The notes: a model not told the origin generated them from the letters alone. A DNA stretch of 64,000 bases from Pseudalgibacter alginicilyticus (GCF_001310225.1 NZ_CP012898.1:806001-870000); one strand, 5' to 3'. Positions 43,717 to 54,116 are shown, counted from the first letter of the stretch. Program-made: numbers and translations.

Positions 43717-44748
43717 TTATTTTTCTGGAATCTGTTGACTTAAGCAATGCAATGTTCCAAACCCCCAAATAAGATCAATAGCATTAATACCAATAATTTC
43801 TCTCTCAGGGAAGCAATCAGTAAGAACGTTTAAAGCTACTCTATCATTAGCATCATTAAAGGTTGGAACCAACACGCAGTTATTTAAAATAAGAAAATTA
43901 GCATAACTTGCAGGGAGTGTTAAGCCATCAAAAACAATATCCTTTGGCATTGGCAAAGTTATAATGTTAGGGCTTTCTCCATTTTCTAACAAGGCATTTT
44001 GTAATATTTTTAAATTATCTTGAAGTGCTTTATAATTAGGACTTTTAGTATTATTTTCTACAACCGTAACAATCGTATTTTTATTTACAAATCGACATAA
44101 GTCGTCAATATGACCATGCGTATCATCTCCTATAATACCATCGCCTACCCAAATAACATTGGTAACGCCTAAATATTCTTTAAAAATAGCTTCATAATCC
44201 AATTTAGTAAACCCTAAATTACGTACTTGAATTTTTGGGTGTAATAAACACTCTTTGGTTGTTATTAACGTTCCATTTCCATTCACTTCAATAGCTCCTC
44301 CTTCTAAAATAACTGGTTTTCCTTTATAGGTTGCTTGAGTTAAAGGCATATTTAAAAAATCTGCTATTTTTTGAGGCACGAACTTATCTAACTGATGATT
44401 AGAATATTTAGCCCAACCATTAAAATTAAAATTTATAGCTTCACGTTGAGAACCATTCATCACAATTATAGGTCCTGAGTCACGCATCCAACTTCTATTT
44501 GTTTTATGTATAATAAAAGAAACCTTGTCAAGATTTACAGTCGCTAATATTAATAACTCCAAAACTTTGCGTTTAAGTTTATCGTCTGCTACAATAAGGA
44601 ATACCTGTTCATAAGCTGATATTTTTTTAATAAATTCAACAAATGCCCATTGGATAGCCTGATATTTTCCTGGCCAATCGTTACCATTGTGAGGAAAACA
44701 AAGTAAAATACCTTGTTGCTTTTCCCATTCTGCTGGAAATCGTCTCAT
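43717..44748 (-). CDS. aguA: Agmatine deiminase
   Basis: Converts agmatine to N-carbamoylputrescine. The peptidyl-arginine-deiminase-like fold shows RDSGPIIV, EGGAIEVNG, GDGIIGDDTHGHIDDLCRF and the C-terminal catalytic Cys in GTLHCLSQQIPE. 343 residues is normal. Its ATG follows the aguB stop by one base, so the two steps to putrescine are translated together. No arginine decarboxylase gene is in the window. Confidence 0.94.
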   Translation of the reverse strand: MRRFPAEWEKQQGILLCFPHNGNDWPGKYQAIQWAFVEFIKKISAYEQVFLIVADDKLKRKVLELLILATVNLDKVSFIIHKTNRSWMRDSGPIIVMNGSQREAINFNFNGWAKYSNHQLDKFVPQKIADFLNMPLTQATYKGKPVILEGGAIEVNGNGTLITTKECLLHPKIQVRNLGFTKLDYEAIFKEYLGVTNVIWVGDGIIGDDTHGHIDDLCRFVNKNTIVTVVENNTKSPNYKALQDNLKILQNALLENGESPNIITLPMPKDIVFDGLTLPASYANFLILNNCVLVPTFNDANDRVALNVLTDCFPEREIIGINAIDLIWGFGTLHCLSQQIPEK

Positions 44749-44749
44749 T

Positions 44750-45631
44750 TTAATCTATAGCTCTTTTTGTAATATCTCCAAAAGCATCAATACGTCTATC
44801 TCTAAAAAATGGCCAGTTCTGACGCACATTTTCTTGCAAATCCAGATCTACATCAGCCATAATAATTTCCTCTTGGTTATGTGATGCCTGTGCTAAAATT
44901 TCACCTTGTGGTCCTGCTATAAACGAAGCTCCCCAAAACTCTATACCCGCAGTGTTAGGTAAATATTTTTCCAGTCCAATTCTATTTGCTGCAGCAACAT
45001 ATACACCGTTGGCTACTGCATGTCCTTTCATAACATTCATCCATGCACCATATTGATTAGGCCCATATTGCTCTTTTTCTTGAGGATGCCAACCAATAGC
45101 TGTTGGATAAAATAAAACTTCAGCGCCTTTTAATGCTGTTAATCTTGCTGCTTCTGGATACCATTGATCCCAACAAATAAGTGTTCCAACATTTCCTTTT
45201 TTAGTATGGATGGTTTTAAAACCTAAATCACCAGGTGTAAAATAAAATTTTTCATAAAAATGAGGGTCATCTGGTATATGCATTTTACGATACAAACCTG
45301 CTTCACTCCCATCAGTATCAATTATATAAGCACTGTTATGATAAATACCTGCCATTCGCTTTTCAAAAAATGGTACTATAATAACTGTTCCTAATTCTTT
45401 AGCAAGTTTGCTAAATGCCACAAAGGAGGTGCTATAAAGTGGTTCTGCATAAGCAAAATTGTCAGTATCTTCGCTTTGACAAAAATAATGGCTGCTATAA
45501 AGCTCTGGCAAACAAATAACTTCTGCACCTTGTTTTGCAGCTTGTTTCACCCAACTAACACACTTTTTTAAATTGTTTTCTGGAATATCATTCAAATTTA
45601 ATTGAACAACGGCTATGGTATATTTCCTCAT
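44750..45631 (-). CDS. aguB: N-carbamoylputrescine amidohydrolase
   Basis: Nitrilase-superfamily enzyme hydrolysing N-carbamoylputrescine to putrescine, CO2 and ammonia. The catalytic triad is present: Glu in CLPELYSSHYF, Lys in YRKMHIPDDPHFYEKFYF, and Cys in TLICWDQWYPEAARL. 293 residues matches the family. It precedes aguA in a two-gene operon that completes the agmatine-to-putrescine route. Confidence 0.95.
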   Translation of the reverse strand: MRKYTIAVVQLNLNDIPENNLKKCVSWVKQAAKQGAEVICLPELYSSHYFCQSEDTDNFAYAEPLYSTSFVAFSKLAKELGTVIIVPFFEKRMAGIYHNSAYIIDTDGSEAGLYRKMHIPDDPHFYEKFYFTPGDLGFKTIHTKKGNVGTLICWDQWYPEAARLTALKGAEVLFYPTAIGWHPQEKEQYGPNQYGAWMNVMKGHAVANGVYVAAANRIGLEKYLPNTAGIEFWGASFIAGPQGEILAQASHNQEEIIMADVDLDLQENVRQNWPFFRDRRIDAFGDITKRAID

Positions 45632-45668
45632 TTTTTATCGAAAAATTATAGGCTAAAAATAATAAAAT

Positions 45669-46721
45669 TTATGATTGATTTAGCACTTCTTTTATAGAAG
45701 CAATACAACAATCAGTATCACATGATTGGGTGTTAATAGCAATACTTCCATTTCCATAAGGCTCATAAATAGGTAGGTTTGATCTTGAAAACAACCCTAT
45801 TGTAGTTGTTAATGCTGCACTTGCTAAATGCATAATACCACAATCTGCACCTATATACATTGAAGTGTTTGCAAACAAAGCAGCCATTTCACGAACATCT
45901 GTACTGTATAATGACAGTGCTTTGAAGCCTAATTGTGACACATTTTCTACTGGTAACACCTCAATAATATTATAGTCTGGAAACGCAGTTAAAAGTTTTT
46001 GATAAAACTCATTCCACCAATCTTCGGAATAGCATTTATCTGCAGTTGCAAATGTATAAAGCGCTAAGGTTTTTTTATCGTTCTTAACCAAATCATCTAG
46101 TATTTTCTTTCCTTTCAAAATTTCTGAAGCACTAAGTTTTAAATTCAATAATGGCATGGGTTTTTGCCTTCTATCAATACCTATTTTCAATAAAAATTGC
46201 CTAAAATTATAAATAGGGTATTTGGCAATATGAACAAAATCTTTATATTGAGATGTTTCTGCTTCATCAATATCTCCAAAAATTTTAAAAGTTCCTTTAG
46301 CTAATTTAGTTGAAAGCCTTCCTGAAGAAGAATTTTTATCACCATTAATAACTAAATCATAATGGTATTTTCTAATAAAAAACCATCCTTTAAAATAACC
46401 AAATAAATCATTAAAATGTTTTTTAGGAAGTTTAATTATATAATCAATTTGATTATAATTCTCAAATAAAATAGGAGCTACCCCTCCTTTTACAAATAAA
46501 TCTATCTTACAATTAGGAAACGCTTCAATAACCTCTTGTACTAATGGAGTTATTAATAGCATATTTCCTAACCTATGATTCGGTCTTGAAATTAAAACAC
46601 GTTTAATATCTGCATTAGGATGTTTTGCAATTTGTTCATCTAAAGATTGATTTCCAACATTTTTTGTTAACGCATTTGTTAACTTTCGTCTTTTGGCATT
46701 AATTTTTCTTGAAAAGGACAT
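45669..46721 (-). CDS. Family 9 glycosyltransferase (heptosyltransferase-like)
   Basis: 350 residues with the GT9 pattern: ISRPNHRLGNMLLITPLVQEV near residue 45, and the nucleotide-sugar pocket at the C-terminal half with MYIGADCGIMHLASAALTT and GLFSRSNLPIYEPYG. GT9 members add ADP-heptose or related sugars to lipopolysaccharide core or O-chain. No lps cluster surrounds it, and the acceptor cannot be read. It has a separate transcription unit from aguBA, 37 bases downstream. Confidence 0.85.
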   Translation of the reverse strand: MSFSRKINAKRRKLTNALTKNVGNQSLDEQIAKHPNADIKRVLISRPNHRLGNMLLITPLVQEVIEAFPNCKIDLFVKGGVAPILFENYNQIDYIIKLPKKHFNDLFGYFKGWFFIRKYHYDLVINGDKNSSSGRLSTKLAKGTFKIFGDIDEAETSQYKDFVHIAKYPIYNFRQFLLKIGIDRRQKPMPLLNLKLSASEILKGKKILDDLVKNDKKTLALYTFATADKCYSEDWWNEFYQKLLTAFPDYNIIEVLPVENVSQLGFKALSLYSTDVREMAALFANTSMYIGADCGIMHLASAALTTTIGLFSRSNLPIYEPYGNGSIAINTQSCDTDCCIASIKEVLNQS

Positions 46722-46810
46722 CTAACTAATTTAAATTTGTAAAATTACATTTTTTTAAACTCACCAACCAACTTCAGTTAAGTCTGCTTTTAATTTATAA
46801 AATGTTTTTT

Positions 46811-48112
46811 TTATTGTGGATTTTTAACTTTAAAAAAAGCACCAAGCAAAATAACTAAAAACCCTAAAGTAACATAACTTATATAGCTATATGAACCTAA
46901 AATACTAAAACAATAACTAAACATACTTGGAGCAATAGCACTTGCAATAACTAAAAAACTCATGACTTTACCTGTTATTGAACCCAAATATTTTCTACCA
47001 TAATAACGTGGCCACGTAACCGCATTTACTACTGAAAACAACCCGCCTAAAACTCCTAAACCACAAATAAGCATATAAAGTCCAATAGGGTTTGACAAAA
47101 ACATTAACCCAATAGAAGCCAAAACACCACTCAAAATCATGATTAAGATGTAAATTTTATGTTTCATGTAGTCACTCAAAATATTACATAAAGTTGATAC
47201 AGAAATGGCAATGATTGAAATGGGTAAAAAAACAGAAATGGCCTGAGATTTAGTATAATCTTGACTACCAAATATAGAAACCACATGAAAGGTAAATCCT
47301 GTAGAGAAAAAACTATTAAAAGCTAATATAAAACCAATAACCCAAAAAGCTCTTGTTTTTTTAGCCTCTTCCAAAGTTAAGTTGTTCTCAACATGCTCTA
47401 TTCTCACTGCTTTTTTATTTGAAACACCTCCATCAGGTTTCATCCCAAAATCTTCAGGTTTATTTCGGTAAAATTGTAGAATACAGAAACTAAAAATAAA
47501 TAAGCATAAAGCTAATAACTGCCAACTAGTTTCCCAACCATTATCATCTATTAATTTATTCATCAATATTGGAGAAGCCGAAAAACCTAATGATACCCCA
47601 ATACTACTAATAGAATTAACTTTGCCTCTATGTTTATCAAACCACATCATAATCATATTACGAGACGACATGGTTAAAATACCTTGACCGCTAAATCTTA
47701 TTAAAAAAAATAAACCCGTTATTACGGTAAATGGAATGAACCAGATTTCTCTATTTAGTAAAGATGAAATGGCCTGACTAATGTTCACTGAAAATGAACA
47801 TAAAATCAACGAAAACCCTAATAATACAGTTGCAAAAAACGCCACATATCTCGCACCATACTTATCAAACCAAACACCTGCTTTACTTACAAAAAAAGAA
47901 CTAAAAAGAGTACCAATCATATAAGCATTGCTAAATTGATTGCGAGACAAGCCTAAAGCATCTTTTACGGGATCAGTAAAAACAGAGACTCCTACTGTTT
48001 GTCCTGGAATACTGGCTAAAACACCTATACTACCAAAAATTAAAACAATATATCCGTAAAAAACAGGAGATTTATTGGGGTTTATTAAAGAGAATTTATT
48101 CGGACTACTCAT
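46811..48112 (-). CDS. Major facilitator superfamily transporter (OFA-like)
   Basis: 433 residues, 12 transmembrane helices. GSIGVLASIPGQTVGVSVF in helix 1, VSKAGVWFDKYGARYV in the loop between helices 2 and 3, and SRNMIMMWFDKHRGKVNS are typical of the oxalate/formate antiporter subgroup and related monocarboxylate carriers. It follows the DMT transporter gene by 2 bases and is probably its operon partner. Substrate unknown. Confidence 0.85.
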   Translation of the reverse strand: MSSPNKFSLINPNKSPVFYGYIVLIFGSIGVLASIPGQTVGVSVFTDPVKDALGLSRNQFSNAYMIGTLFSSFFVSKAGVWFDKYGARYVAFFATVLLGFSLILCSFSVNISQAISSLLNREIWFIPFTVITGLFFLIRFSGQGILTMSSRNMIMMWFDKHRGKVNSISSIGVSLGFSASPILMNKLIDDNGWETSWQLLALCLFIFSFCILQFYRNKPEDFGMKPDGGVSNKKAVRIEHVENNLTLEEAKKTRAFWVIGFILAFNSFFSTGFTFHVVSIFGSQDYTKSQAISVFLPISIIAISVSTLCNILSDYMKHKIYILIMILSGVLASIGLMFLSNPIGLYMLICGLGVLGGLFSVVNAVTWPRYYGRKYLGSITGKVMSFLVIASAIAPSMFSYCFSILGSYSYISYVTLGFLVILLGAFFKVKNPQ

Positions 48113-48114
48113 TT

Positions 48115-48963
48115 TTATTGTAAATCAGCACGTCCTTTATACAGACCATTTAATACCAATCCTAAAATTATCAAAATGATTCCTAACAAACTCCATAATG
48201 TGTATATTTCACCAAAAATAGTTAAGCCTAATAGAACAGTAAAAATAACTTCTGCATATTTTAATGGTGCCACTTGGCTGGTACGCGCTAACTGAAATGC
48301 TTTTGTCATATAAACTTGACCAAAATAACCAAAAACACCTAAAGCGAAAAGGAACAACCACTCCATTCCAATTGGTGCAACCCAGCTACCAATAGACAAA
48401 ATACCTCCAACAATAGTGGAGATAATCATAAAATAATTAACAATAACTACTGGATGCTCACTTTTTCCTATCTTACTGATAACAACATACACTAAACCAC
48501 TAAAAATAGCAGATATCAAAATAAGTAATAATCCGTAAGAATCTAATTCAGTATCCAATCCTTTAAGAATTAAAACACCAATAAAAGCAATTATAAAAAA
48601 CAACCATTGAAGTTGTTTTATTTTTTCCTTTAAAAAATAAACAGCAAAAATAGCAGCAAAAATAGGAGCTAAATAACGTAAAGAAACTGCCGTGCCAATT
48701 GGCAAATATTTTGTAGACATAAAAAATAAGGTCATGGAAGTGACCCCTACCAAGCCTCTTAAAATAAGTAGTTTTTTATTGCTTCCTAAAAAAGGAATCT
48801 TATTTTTAAAAAGGAATCCTAAAGTAAAAAACAGAGAACTTAAGGATCTAAAAAAAACAATTTGATACGCACCAATGTTTGTTAAGAACTTTACGCTTGC
48901 ATTCATACACGCAAATGCTAATGTACTGATAAGCATAAACAAAACTGCTTTTTTTATATCCAA
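48115..48963 (-). CDS. DMT-superfamily EamA transporter
   Basis: 282 residues with ten helices forming two EamA repeats; the first repeat includes ACMNASVKFL and the conserved FFRSLSSLFFT, and the second, SQVAPLKYAEVIFTVLLG. These are drug/metabolite carriers of variable substrate, often amino acids or nucleosides. Upstream in an operon with the MFS gene at 46811-48112. Confidence 0.86.
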   Translation of the reverse strand: MDIKKAVLFMLISTLAFACMNASVKFLTNIGAYQIVFFRSLSSLFFTLGFLFKNKIPFLGSNKKLLILRGLVGVTSMTLFFMSTKYLPIGTAVSLRYLAPIFAAIFAVYFLKEKIKQLQWLFFIIAFIGVLILKGLDTELDSYGLLLILISAIFSGLVYVVISKIGKSEHPVVIVNYFMIISTIVGGILSIGSWVAPIGMEWLFLFALGVFGYFGQVYMTKAFQLARTSQVAPLKYAEVIFTVLLGLTIFGEIYTLWSLLGIILIILGLVLNGLYKGRADLQ

Positions 48964-49002
48964 AAAAGAAAAGTATTAATGTGAACTAATAAAAGTTTGT
49001 TA

Positions 49003-49455
49003 TTATATTTTTTTAACACGAACAGCATTCATGCCTTTTTGCCCACGCTCTAATTCGTAAGTCACTTTATCATTTTCATTGATTTCATCAAGTAATCCAC
49101 TTACATGAACAAAGTATTTTTCCTGATTAACACTATCAATAATAAAACCAAACCCTTTTGAATGGTCAAAGAAAGATACCTTACCTTCATTAGCTTTAAA
49201 CTCTTCTTCAGGTCTATCTTCTTTTTTAGGAATACCAATTTCTATGCTTTCGGCTTCCACTTTTACTTTCATATCTGGATCTGGTGGTGTATCTGTTAAG
49301 TTTCCATTAAAATCTACATAAGCAAACTGAATCCCTTGAGGATTTTCCTTTGCCTCTGCTCTACGCGCTTCTTTTTTCTTTTGCTTTTCTTCTCGCTTCT
49401 TTAAACGCTTTTTTTCTTTTTCAATTTTATTAAATGTAACTTGAGATTTTGCCAT
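49003..49455 (-). CDS. Cold-shock-domain protein with a charged N-terminal extension
   Basis: 150 residues. The N-terminal third is highly basic (KKREEKQKKKEARRAEAKE), then a linker, and a C-terminal cold-shock domain (about 88-150) with KGFGFIID and KYFVHVSGL, the RNP1- and RNP2-like motifs. Such extended CSD proteins are common in Bacteroidota and bind single-stranded RNA or DNA as chaperones. It is monocistronic and probably well expressed. Confidence 0.9.
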   Translation of the reverse strand: MAKSQVTFNKIEKEKKRLKKREEKQKKKEARRAEAKENPQGIQFAYVDFNGNLTDTPPDPDMKVKVEAESIEIGIPKKEDRPEEEFKANEGKVSFFDHSKGFGFIIDSVNQEKYFVHVSGLLDEINENDKVTYELERGQKGMNAVRVKKI

Positions 49456-49778
49456 AGTTTATATTACCAAATTTTTTATTCGAAACTTAAAAAATTTATC
49501 AATTTAAAAAAATAATATGTTTTTTTAACTTTCTAATGAGTTATTATATGGTGTAAAGATACGTTAAATTAAGAATTTATAATATTGAAATGCAAAATAT
49601 TACTTATAACCCATTAAGATTTCGTCAATTATTTTTTTATGCATCGTTTAACACATTATTCATAATAATTTTGAAGTGTAGAACAGCTATATCTAAAAAA
49701 CAGCTGATAAAACGTTAAAAAATAATCTTGAAAAGTTCTAACTAATAAAAACCTTAAGAAAGTAAATGCTTAATAGAG
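49456..49778. other. Gene-free stretch before the helicase stop
   Basis: AT-rich sequence between the cold-shock gene promoter and the end of the helicase gene. I see no ORF with protein character, no tRNA-like fold and no long inverted repeat. Confidence 0.6.
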
Positions 49779-51335
49779 TTATTCTTCTGGAGGATACCCA
49801 TGTATTTCTTCAAATACGTCATCAAAATTAGATCTCAAATAAGCGTTTAGTTTCTTTTTATAATCTCCTTTTAACCATTCTACAAAATTATATGTACTTT
49901 TGCTAATACACTTTGTGTAACGTTGAATTCTAAAATCTACATCATCTCCCAGTTTTTTGGCTAAAGCTAATGCATCATAAACATCTTCACTATTTTCAAT
50001 ACATATTTTAGCATGCTGTGCTATAGAACGCTCTAAAACTACTTTAGAAGATTCTCCACTTTTAATGGAGTCTACATAGGTTTTTTGAATGTCAAAATAA
50101 ACATCTTTTGATTTGGCAAACTCAGCACGCAAATCGTCTGGCATTTCATATCTAAAATTACTTTCTAAATCATCATCACTTAAAATAGAATCTAAATAAT
50201 AATTAGGTGACTTAAATATGCGTTGCCAATCTAAATCTTCACCCCAAGCTCCAAAACGATGAAAATTATTTCCCAAATCAATTACGATAAAAGTTTTCTT
50301 ATCCTTTAACACACGTGAACCACGACCAATCATCTGGTAGTAAAGCGTTAAAGATTTTGTTGCTCTATTTAAAATAATACTTTCTACCGTTGGCTCATCA
50401 AAACCAGTGGTTAAAATACTTACTGAGGTTAAAATGGCTCCAGGCGTTTTTTTGAACCACTTTAAAATCATAGCTCGTTCCTTTTTAGTATTGGTATTAT
50501 CTAAATGTGCAATAGGGTAGCCTGCTCGTCTAAAAGTATCATATACATGTAATGATGTGTTAATACCATTATTGAAAATAAGTGTTTTTTTACCTTTTGA
50601 ACGTTCCTCATATGCTTGCAACAATTTGGTAAGCATGTCGTTATCTGTATATAAGTCTTCAGAAGATTTAACCGTATAATCACCATTAGCTCCAACAACC
50701 AAAGAAGTTAAACCTACATTATAACTAAACATTTCAGCACGTGCTAAAAACCCGTTTTGAATTAAAGACTCTATAGTTTCTCCTACTATTAATTCATCAT
50801 AATTATCGGTCATAGGTAACTCCATGCTGGAACTTAATGGGGTAGCTGTTACTCCTAAAATAAATGATTGACTGAAAAACTTGAATAATTTAGTAAAGGA
50901 ATTATAATGTGCTTCATCAATAATTACCAAACCAATATCTGATATATCTAATTTATCGTCATTTAAACGGTTGTTTAATGTTTCAACCATAGCAACGAAA
51001 CAACTATAATCTGCTTGGTCACTCAAATCTGCTTTACTATCCACCACTTTGTTAATAACACCAAATTCTGTAAGCATACCAGAAGTTTGCTTACAAAGCT
51101 CTATTCTGTGTGTCATAACTAAAACCTTCTTTTTATGATGCTTGAGATATTGGCGTACCATTTCAGAAAAAATAACGGTTTTACCACCTCCTGTCGGCAA
51201 TTGATACAGTAAATGATAGTCATCTGGGGCTTCATCAAATAAATTGAAAATTCTATCAATAGCTCCTTTTTGATAACTATATAAACTTTTACCTTCGTTT
51301 CTTTCTTCTAATTCTAAAGTGGAAATTTTCGACAT
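49779..51335 (-). CDS. DEAD/DEAH-box helicase family protein
   Basis: The start is ATG 51335 (MSKISTLEL), giving 518 residues; the upstream in-frame codons carry no signature. SF2 motifs follow in order: QLPTGGGKTVIF (Walker A), VIIDEAHYNS (Walker B, DEAH), GVTATPL (motif III-like), then SVSILTTGFDEP and MIGRGSR (motifs V and VI). Overall layout resembles the UvrB/ResIII-type restriction-helicase core (RadD-like) without a nuclease partner. No methylase or restriction genes are adjacent, so it is more likely a repair or recombination helicase than a defence component. Confidence 0.85.
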   Translation of the reverse strand: MSKISTLELEERNEGKSLYSYQKGAIDRIFNLFDEAPDDYHLLYQLPTGGGKTVIFSEMVRQYLKHHKKKVLVMTHRIELCKQTSGMLTEFGVINKVVDSKADLSDQADYSCFVAMVETLNNRLNDDKLDISDIGLVIIDEAHYNSFTKLFKFFSQSFILGVTATPLSSSMELPMTDNYDELIVGETIESLIQNGFLARAEMFSYNVGLTSLVVGANGDYTVKSSEDLYTDNDMLTKLLQAYEERSKGKKTLIFNNGINTSLHVYDTFRRAGYPIAHLDNTNTKKERAMILKWFKKTPGAILTSVSILTTGFDEPTVESIILNRATKSLTLYYQMIGRGSRVLKDKKTFIVIDLGNNFHRFGAWGEDLDWQRIFKSPNYYLDSILSDDDLESNFRYEMPDDLRAEFAKSKDVYFDIQKTYVDSIKSGESSKVVLERSIAQHAKICIENSEDVYDALALAKKLGDDVDFRIQRYTKCISKSTYNFVEWLKGDYKKKLNAYLRSNFDDVFEEIHGYPPEE

Positions 51336-51543
51336 ATTTTTGGTTTTCAGACGTGCAAAAATAACACCTTTCAAGGGTTTACAACGAATGATTGAACTGA
51401 AAAAAAATAATTATTTTCATTTGAAGTAAAATAAAGCTCTAAAAAACTTCATTTTAATAAATAATCCAGCAACAACTTGTTTCTTTATATTTTTTGCTAT
51501 CTAATTAATATCTTTACCTGCTATAAAATTAATTTTAAAAACT

Positions 51544-52557
51544 ATGCACATAAATGATAAAACGGAAACAGAAACGTATTTAGCAGATTCTCAACGCTAT
51601 GACTCCATGACTTATAACAGATCTGGAAATAGCGGTGTCCTTTTACCTGCTTTATCTATTGGTTTATGGCATAATTTCGGATTCATAGATAGCACACAAA
51701 ATGCACGAAATATTTTAAGGTGTGCTTTTGATTTGGGCATTACACATTTTGACTTAGCAAATAATTACGGCCCGCCGTATGGTTCAGCAGAAGAAAATTT
51801 TGGACAAATCTTTAAAGCTGATTTTAAACCCTACAGAGATGAACTTTTTATAGCTACCAAAGCAGGCTTTGATATGTGGCCTGGGCCTTATGGAAACTGG
51901 GGTTCAAGAAAATATTTAATAGCGAGTTTAGATCAAAGTTTAAAACGCATGGGGCTCGATTATGTTGATATTTTTTATCATCACAGACCTGACCCAAATA
52001 CACCTTTAGAGGAAACAATGGGAGCCTTGGCAGATATTGTAAAGCAAGGAAAAGCATTATATGTAGGCATTTCTAATTATCAGGCAGCAGATACTAAAAA
52101 AGCAGCAGACTTATTAAAAGATCAAAATATACCTTTTATTCTACACCAAGCACGCTATTCCATGTTTGATCGTTGGGTTGAAAAAGATTTATTAATTACA
52201 CTTGAACAAAATGGTGTGGGTTGCATTGCGTTTTCGCCTTTAGCTCAAGGTATGCTTACAGACCGATATTTAAAAGGTATTCCTAAAGACTCAAGAGCCG
52301 CTAAAGATTTGACTTATTTGAACACAGACACTGTTAATAGCCATATTGATAAAATCCAAAAACTAAACATTTTAGCTGAAGCTCGCGGACAAAAACTATC
52401 GGAAATGGCTATTGCATGGATTTTAAGGCAACCGCAAGTGGCTTCTGTTTTAATTGGAGCTAGTTCTACAAATCAACTAATTGACAATGTAAAGGCTTTG
52501 GATAATTTAAACTTTACAGATGAAGAATTAAAAATAATAGATAGCATTGTTGCTTAA
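51544..52557 (+). CDS. Aldo/keto reductase (YghZ-like)
   Basis: 337 residues forming a (beta/alpha)8 barrel. Catalytic Asp/Tyr/Lys/His are visible in FDLANNYGPPYGSAEENFG, KAGFDMW and YHHRPDP. C-terminal QPQVASVLIGASSTNQL binds the NADPH phosphate. The MTYNRSGNSGVLLPALSIGLW opening is the mark of the YghZ/L-glyceraldehyde-3-phosphate reductase branch. It probably reduces small aldehydes. It converges closely on the secreted protein gene at 52567. Confidence 0.9.
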   Translation: MHINDKTETETYLADSQRYDSMTYNRSGNSGVLLPALSIGLWHNFGFIDSTQNARNILRCAFDLGITHFDLANNYGPPYGSAEENFGQIFKADFKPYRDELFIATKAGFDMWPGPYGNWGSRKYLIASLDQSLKRMGLDYVDIFYHHRPDPNTPLEETMGALADIVKQGKALYVGISNYQAADTKKAADLLKDQNIPFILHQARYSMFDRWVEKDLLITLEQNGVGCIAFSPLAQGMLTDRYLKGIPKDSRAAKDLTYLNTDTVNSHIDKIQKLNILAEARGQKLSEMAIAWILRQPQVASVLIGASSTNQLIDNVKALDNLNFTDEELKIIDSIVA

Positions 52558-52566
52558 TTTTCAAAC

Positions 52567-53241
52567 TTAGTCTTTCATTACAATTATAGTAGCTTTAACC
52601 CCAGTTGAAAGGTTCCATCTATTTTGAGAAACAAGATTTCCTTTATCGTCTACCACCTTAAATTCTGCAGTATTTGGCCCGGAACTCCCTTGATTTAAGG
52701 CTACAAAATCTATTTTATTAAAACCTGATTGCAAATCCAGTTTAAACCCTTTAAATCCTCCTGTTAAAAACACTCTTGGATGAATAACATCATCATTGAC
52801 TCTCACCTGAATAATATCTCCATCCACATAGCCATGATCTCTGTAAACAACATTTACATACGCCGCATTACTTTTAAAATCTCCAAAATACTGGTCGGTA
52901 CTACTACCATTTTTCTGCTCAACCTCCTCTGGAGTTAACTTTAAATCTTCAATGTTTTTATTAATTTGTTTGATATATTGCTCTCCAGGGTCCCCAAATT
53001 GCTCATCTGGAAACATACTAAATTCCTTCTTTGGTAAACTTAAGTCTTTAGTTACTTTTGGAGAAGTTATGCCCTTATAATCATCCAGTTCCTTTGGCTG
53101 CTCAGCAAATGACTCTGGTGTTTCCTTACTATTTTCTACAGGAGGTAATGTTACAGATTTTTTCTTACTATCATTAATGACCTGTCCTTGAACAGAAAGG
53201 CTTAGCGTAAAAAAGAGAATAAATATTATATATAATTTCAT
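52567..53241 (-). CDS. Secreted protein of unknown function
   Basis: 224 residues from ATG 53241 (MKLYIIFILFFTLSLSVQGQ), a clear signal peptide; the longer frame to 53265 adds nothing. The mature part begins with a Pro/Lys/Glu-rich low-complexity stretch and ends with a compact beta-rich domain (about 130-224) that includes VNVVYRDHGYVDGDIIQVRV. I do not recognise the family. It is probably periplasmic or surface-located, and is not an obvious enzyme. Confidence 0.65.
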   Translation of the reverse strand: MKLYIIFILFFTLSLSVQGQVINDSKKKSVTLPPVENSKETPESFAEQPKELDDYKGITSPKVTKDLSLPKKEFSMFPDEQFGDPGEQYIKQINKNIEDLKLTPEEVEQKNGSSTDQYFGDFKSNAAYVNVVYRDHGYVDGDIIQVRVNDDVIHPRVFLTGGFKGFKLDLQSGFNKIDFVALNQGSSGPNTAEFKVVDDKGNLVSQNRWNLSTGVKATIIVMKD

Positions 53242-53521
53242 TTGCATATTTCTATGACAATTCAAAGATATTTCTTTATCTGAAATACCAAGGAACCCTT
53301 CCTTAATTTTTTGACATCTTTAACACAAAAACTATTCCTAACATAAAATTTAATGATAAAAAACAGTTTTTTAAACTAATTAATAAAAATAATTGTATGA
53401 AAATTATGGGATTATTATTTTAAAATTTGTTTTACTTGCAACAATATCAAAATATATAAGGATTTAAATAAATTACTGATAATAACGGAGGCTACGCTTA
53501 TAATAATTCACACCTAAATTG

Positions 53522-53938
53522 CTAGTCTAAGCCTGATTCTTTAGGAACACCATATTCAATTTTTAGTTTTTTTCTCCCCCACTCTTTAGCTGCCTGTACA
53601 TCCTCTCCCATGTAAATATCAATACGGTTTTTCCAACGCGAATGCATTTTATCTTTTACTATATACACATCATTAAACCCTTCAATTTTAACAGGTGTAT
53701 TGTGTTTTAAACCTTTTATTAGTAAATCTTTAGAAACTGCAATACATTTCATTCCAGGCTTTAAACTATCGCCAAAAGCGGTAAGGTTTGGGTTATCATT
53801 TGTTTGATTAACTACAGAGTTGTATGCTGTTGCAGTTACCTTTAGTGCTTGCCAAGTATAATTTTTTTCATAAAAATCTTCCTCCTTTTTTTTACAACTT
53901 GCCAAAACCAGTAGAAATATTAAAAATTTAATTTTCAA
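53522..53938 (-). CDS. 3D-domain lipoprotein
   Basis: 138 residues. Lipoprotein signal ending LASCKKK (Cys15), then a 3D (Asp-Asp-Asp) domain: VTATAYNS, AVSKDLL, GFNDVYIVKDKMHSRWKN, DIYMGED. The domain is a small beta-barrel related to double-psi barrels of the RlpA/MltA group, associated with cell-wall binding or lytic activity. It probably acts at the peptidoglycan layer. Confidence 0.85.
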   Translation of the reverse strand: MKIKFLIFLLVLASCKKKEEDFYEKNYTWQALKVTATAYNSVVNQTNDNPNLTAFGDSLKPGMKCIAVSKDLLIKGLKHNTPVKIEGFNDVYIVKDKMHSRWKNRIDIYMGEDVQAAKEWGRKKLKIEYGVPKESGLD

Positions 53939-54081
53939 AATAAATATTGTTGATTAATTATAACAATATACTAATTTGTATCTAATTAGTTATCAATTAA
54001 AATTATAACTTAAAATATCAATAAGTGTTTTTTTGATGGAAACTTATCTAAATATAGAAGTCGGCATTATAACAATCTTTG

Positions 54082-54089
54082 TACATTTG
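54082..54089 (+). promoter_or_regulatory. -7 promoter element of the 2OG oxygenase gene
   Basis: TACATTTG is an exact TAnnTTTG match, 27 bases before the ATG at 54117. No TTG lies at the standard upstream spacing. Confidence 0.45.
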
Positions 54090-54116
54090 TAAGACACATT
54101 CTTTTAAAATTTGAAA

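Noticed and set aside
49779-51335. Helicase as part of a restriction or defence system
   Set aside because: No methylase, nuclease or other defence gene is adjacent, and all neighbours are ordinary metabolic genes.
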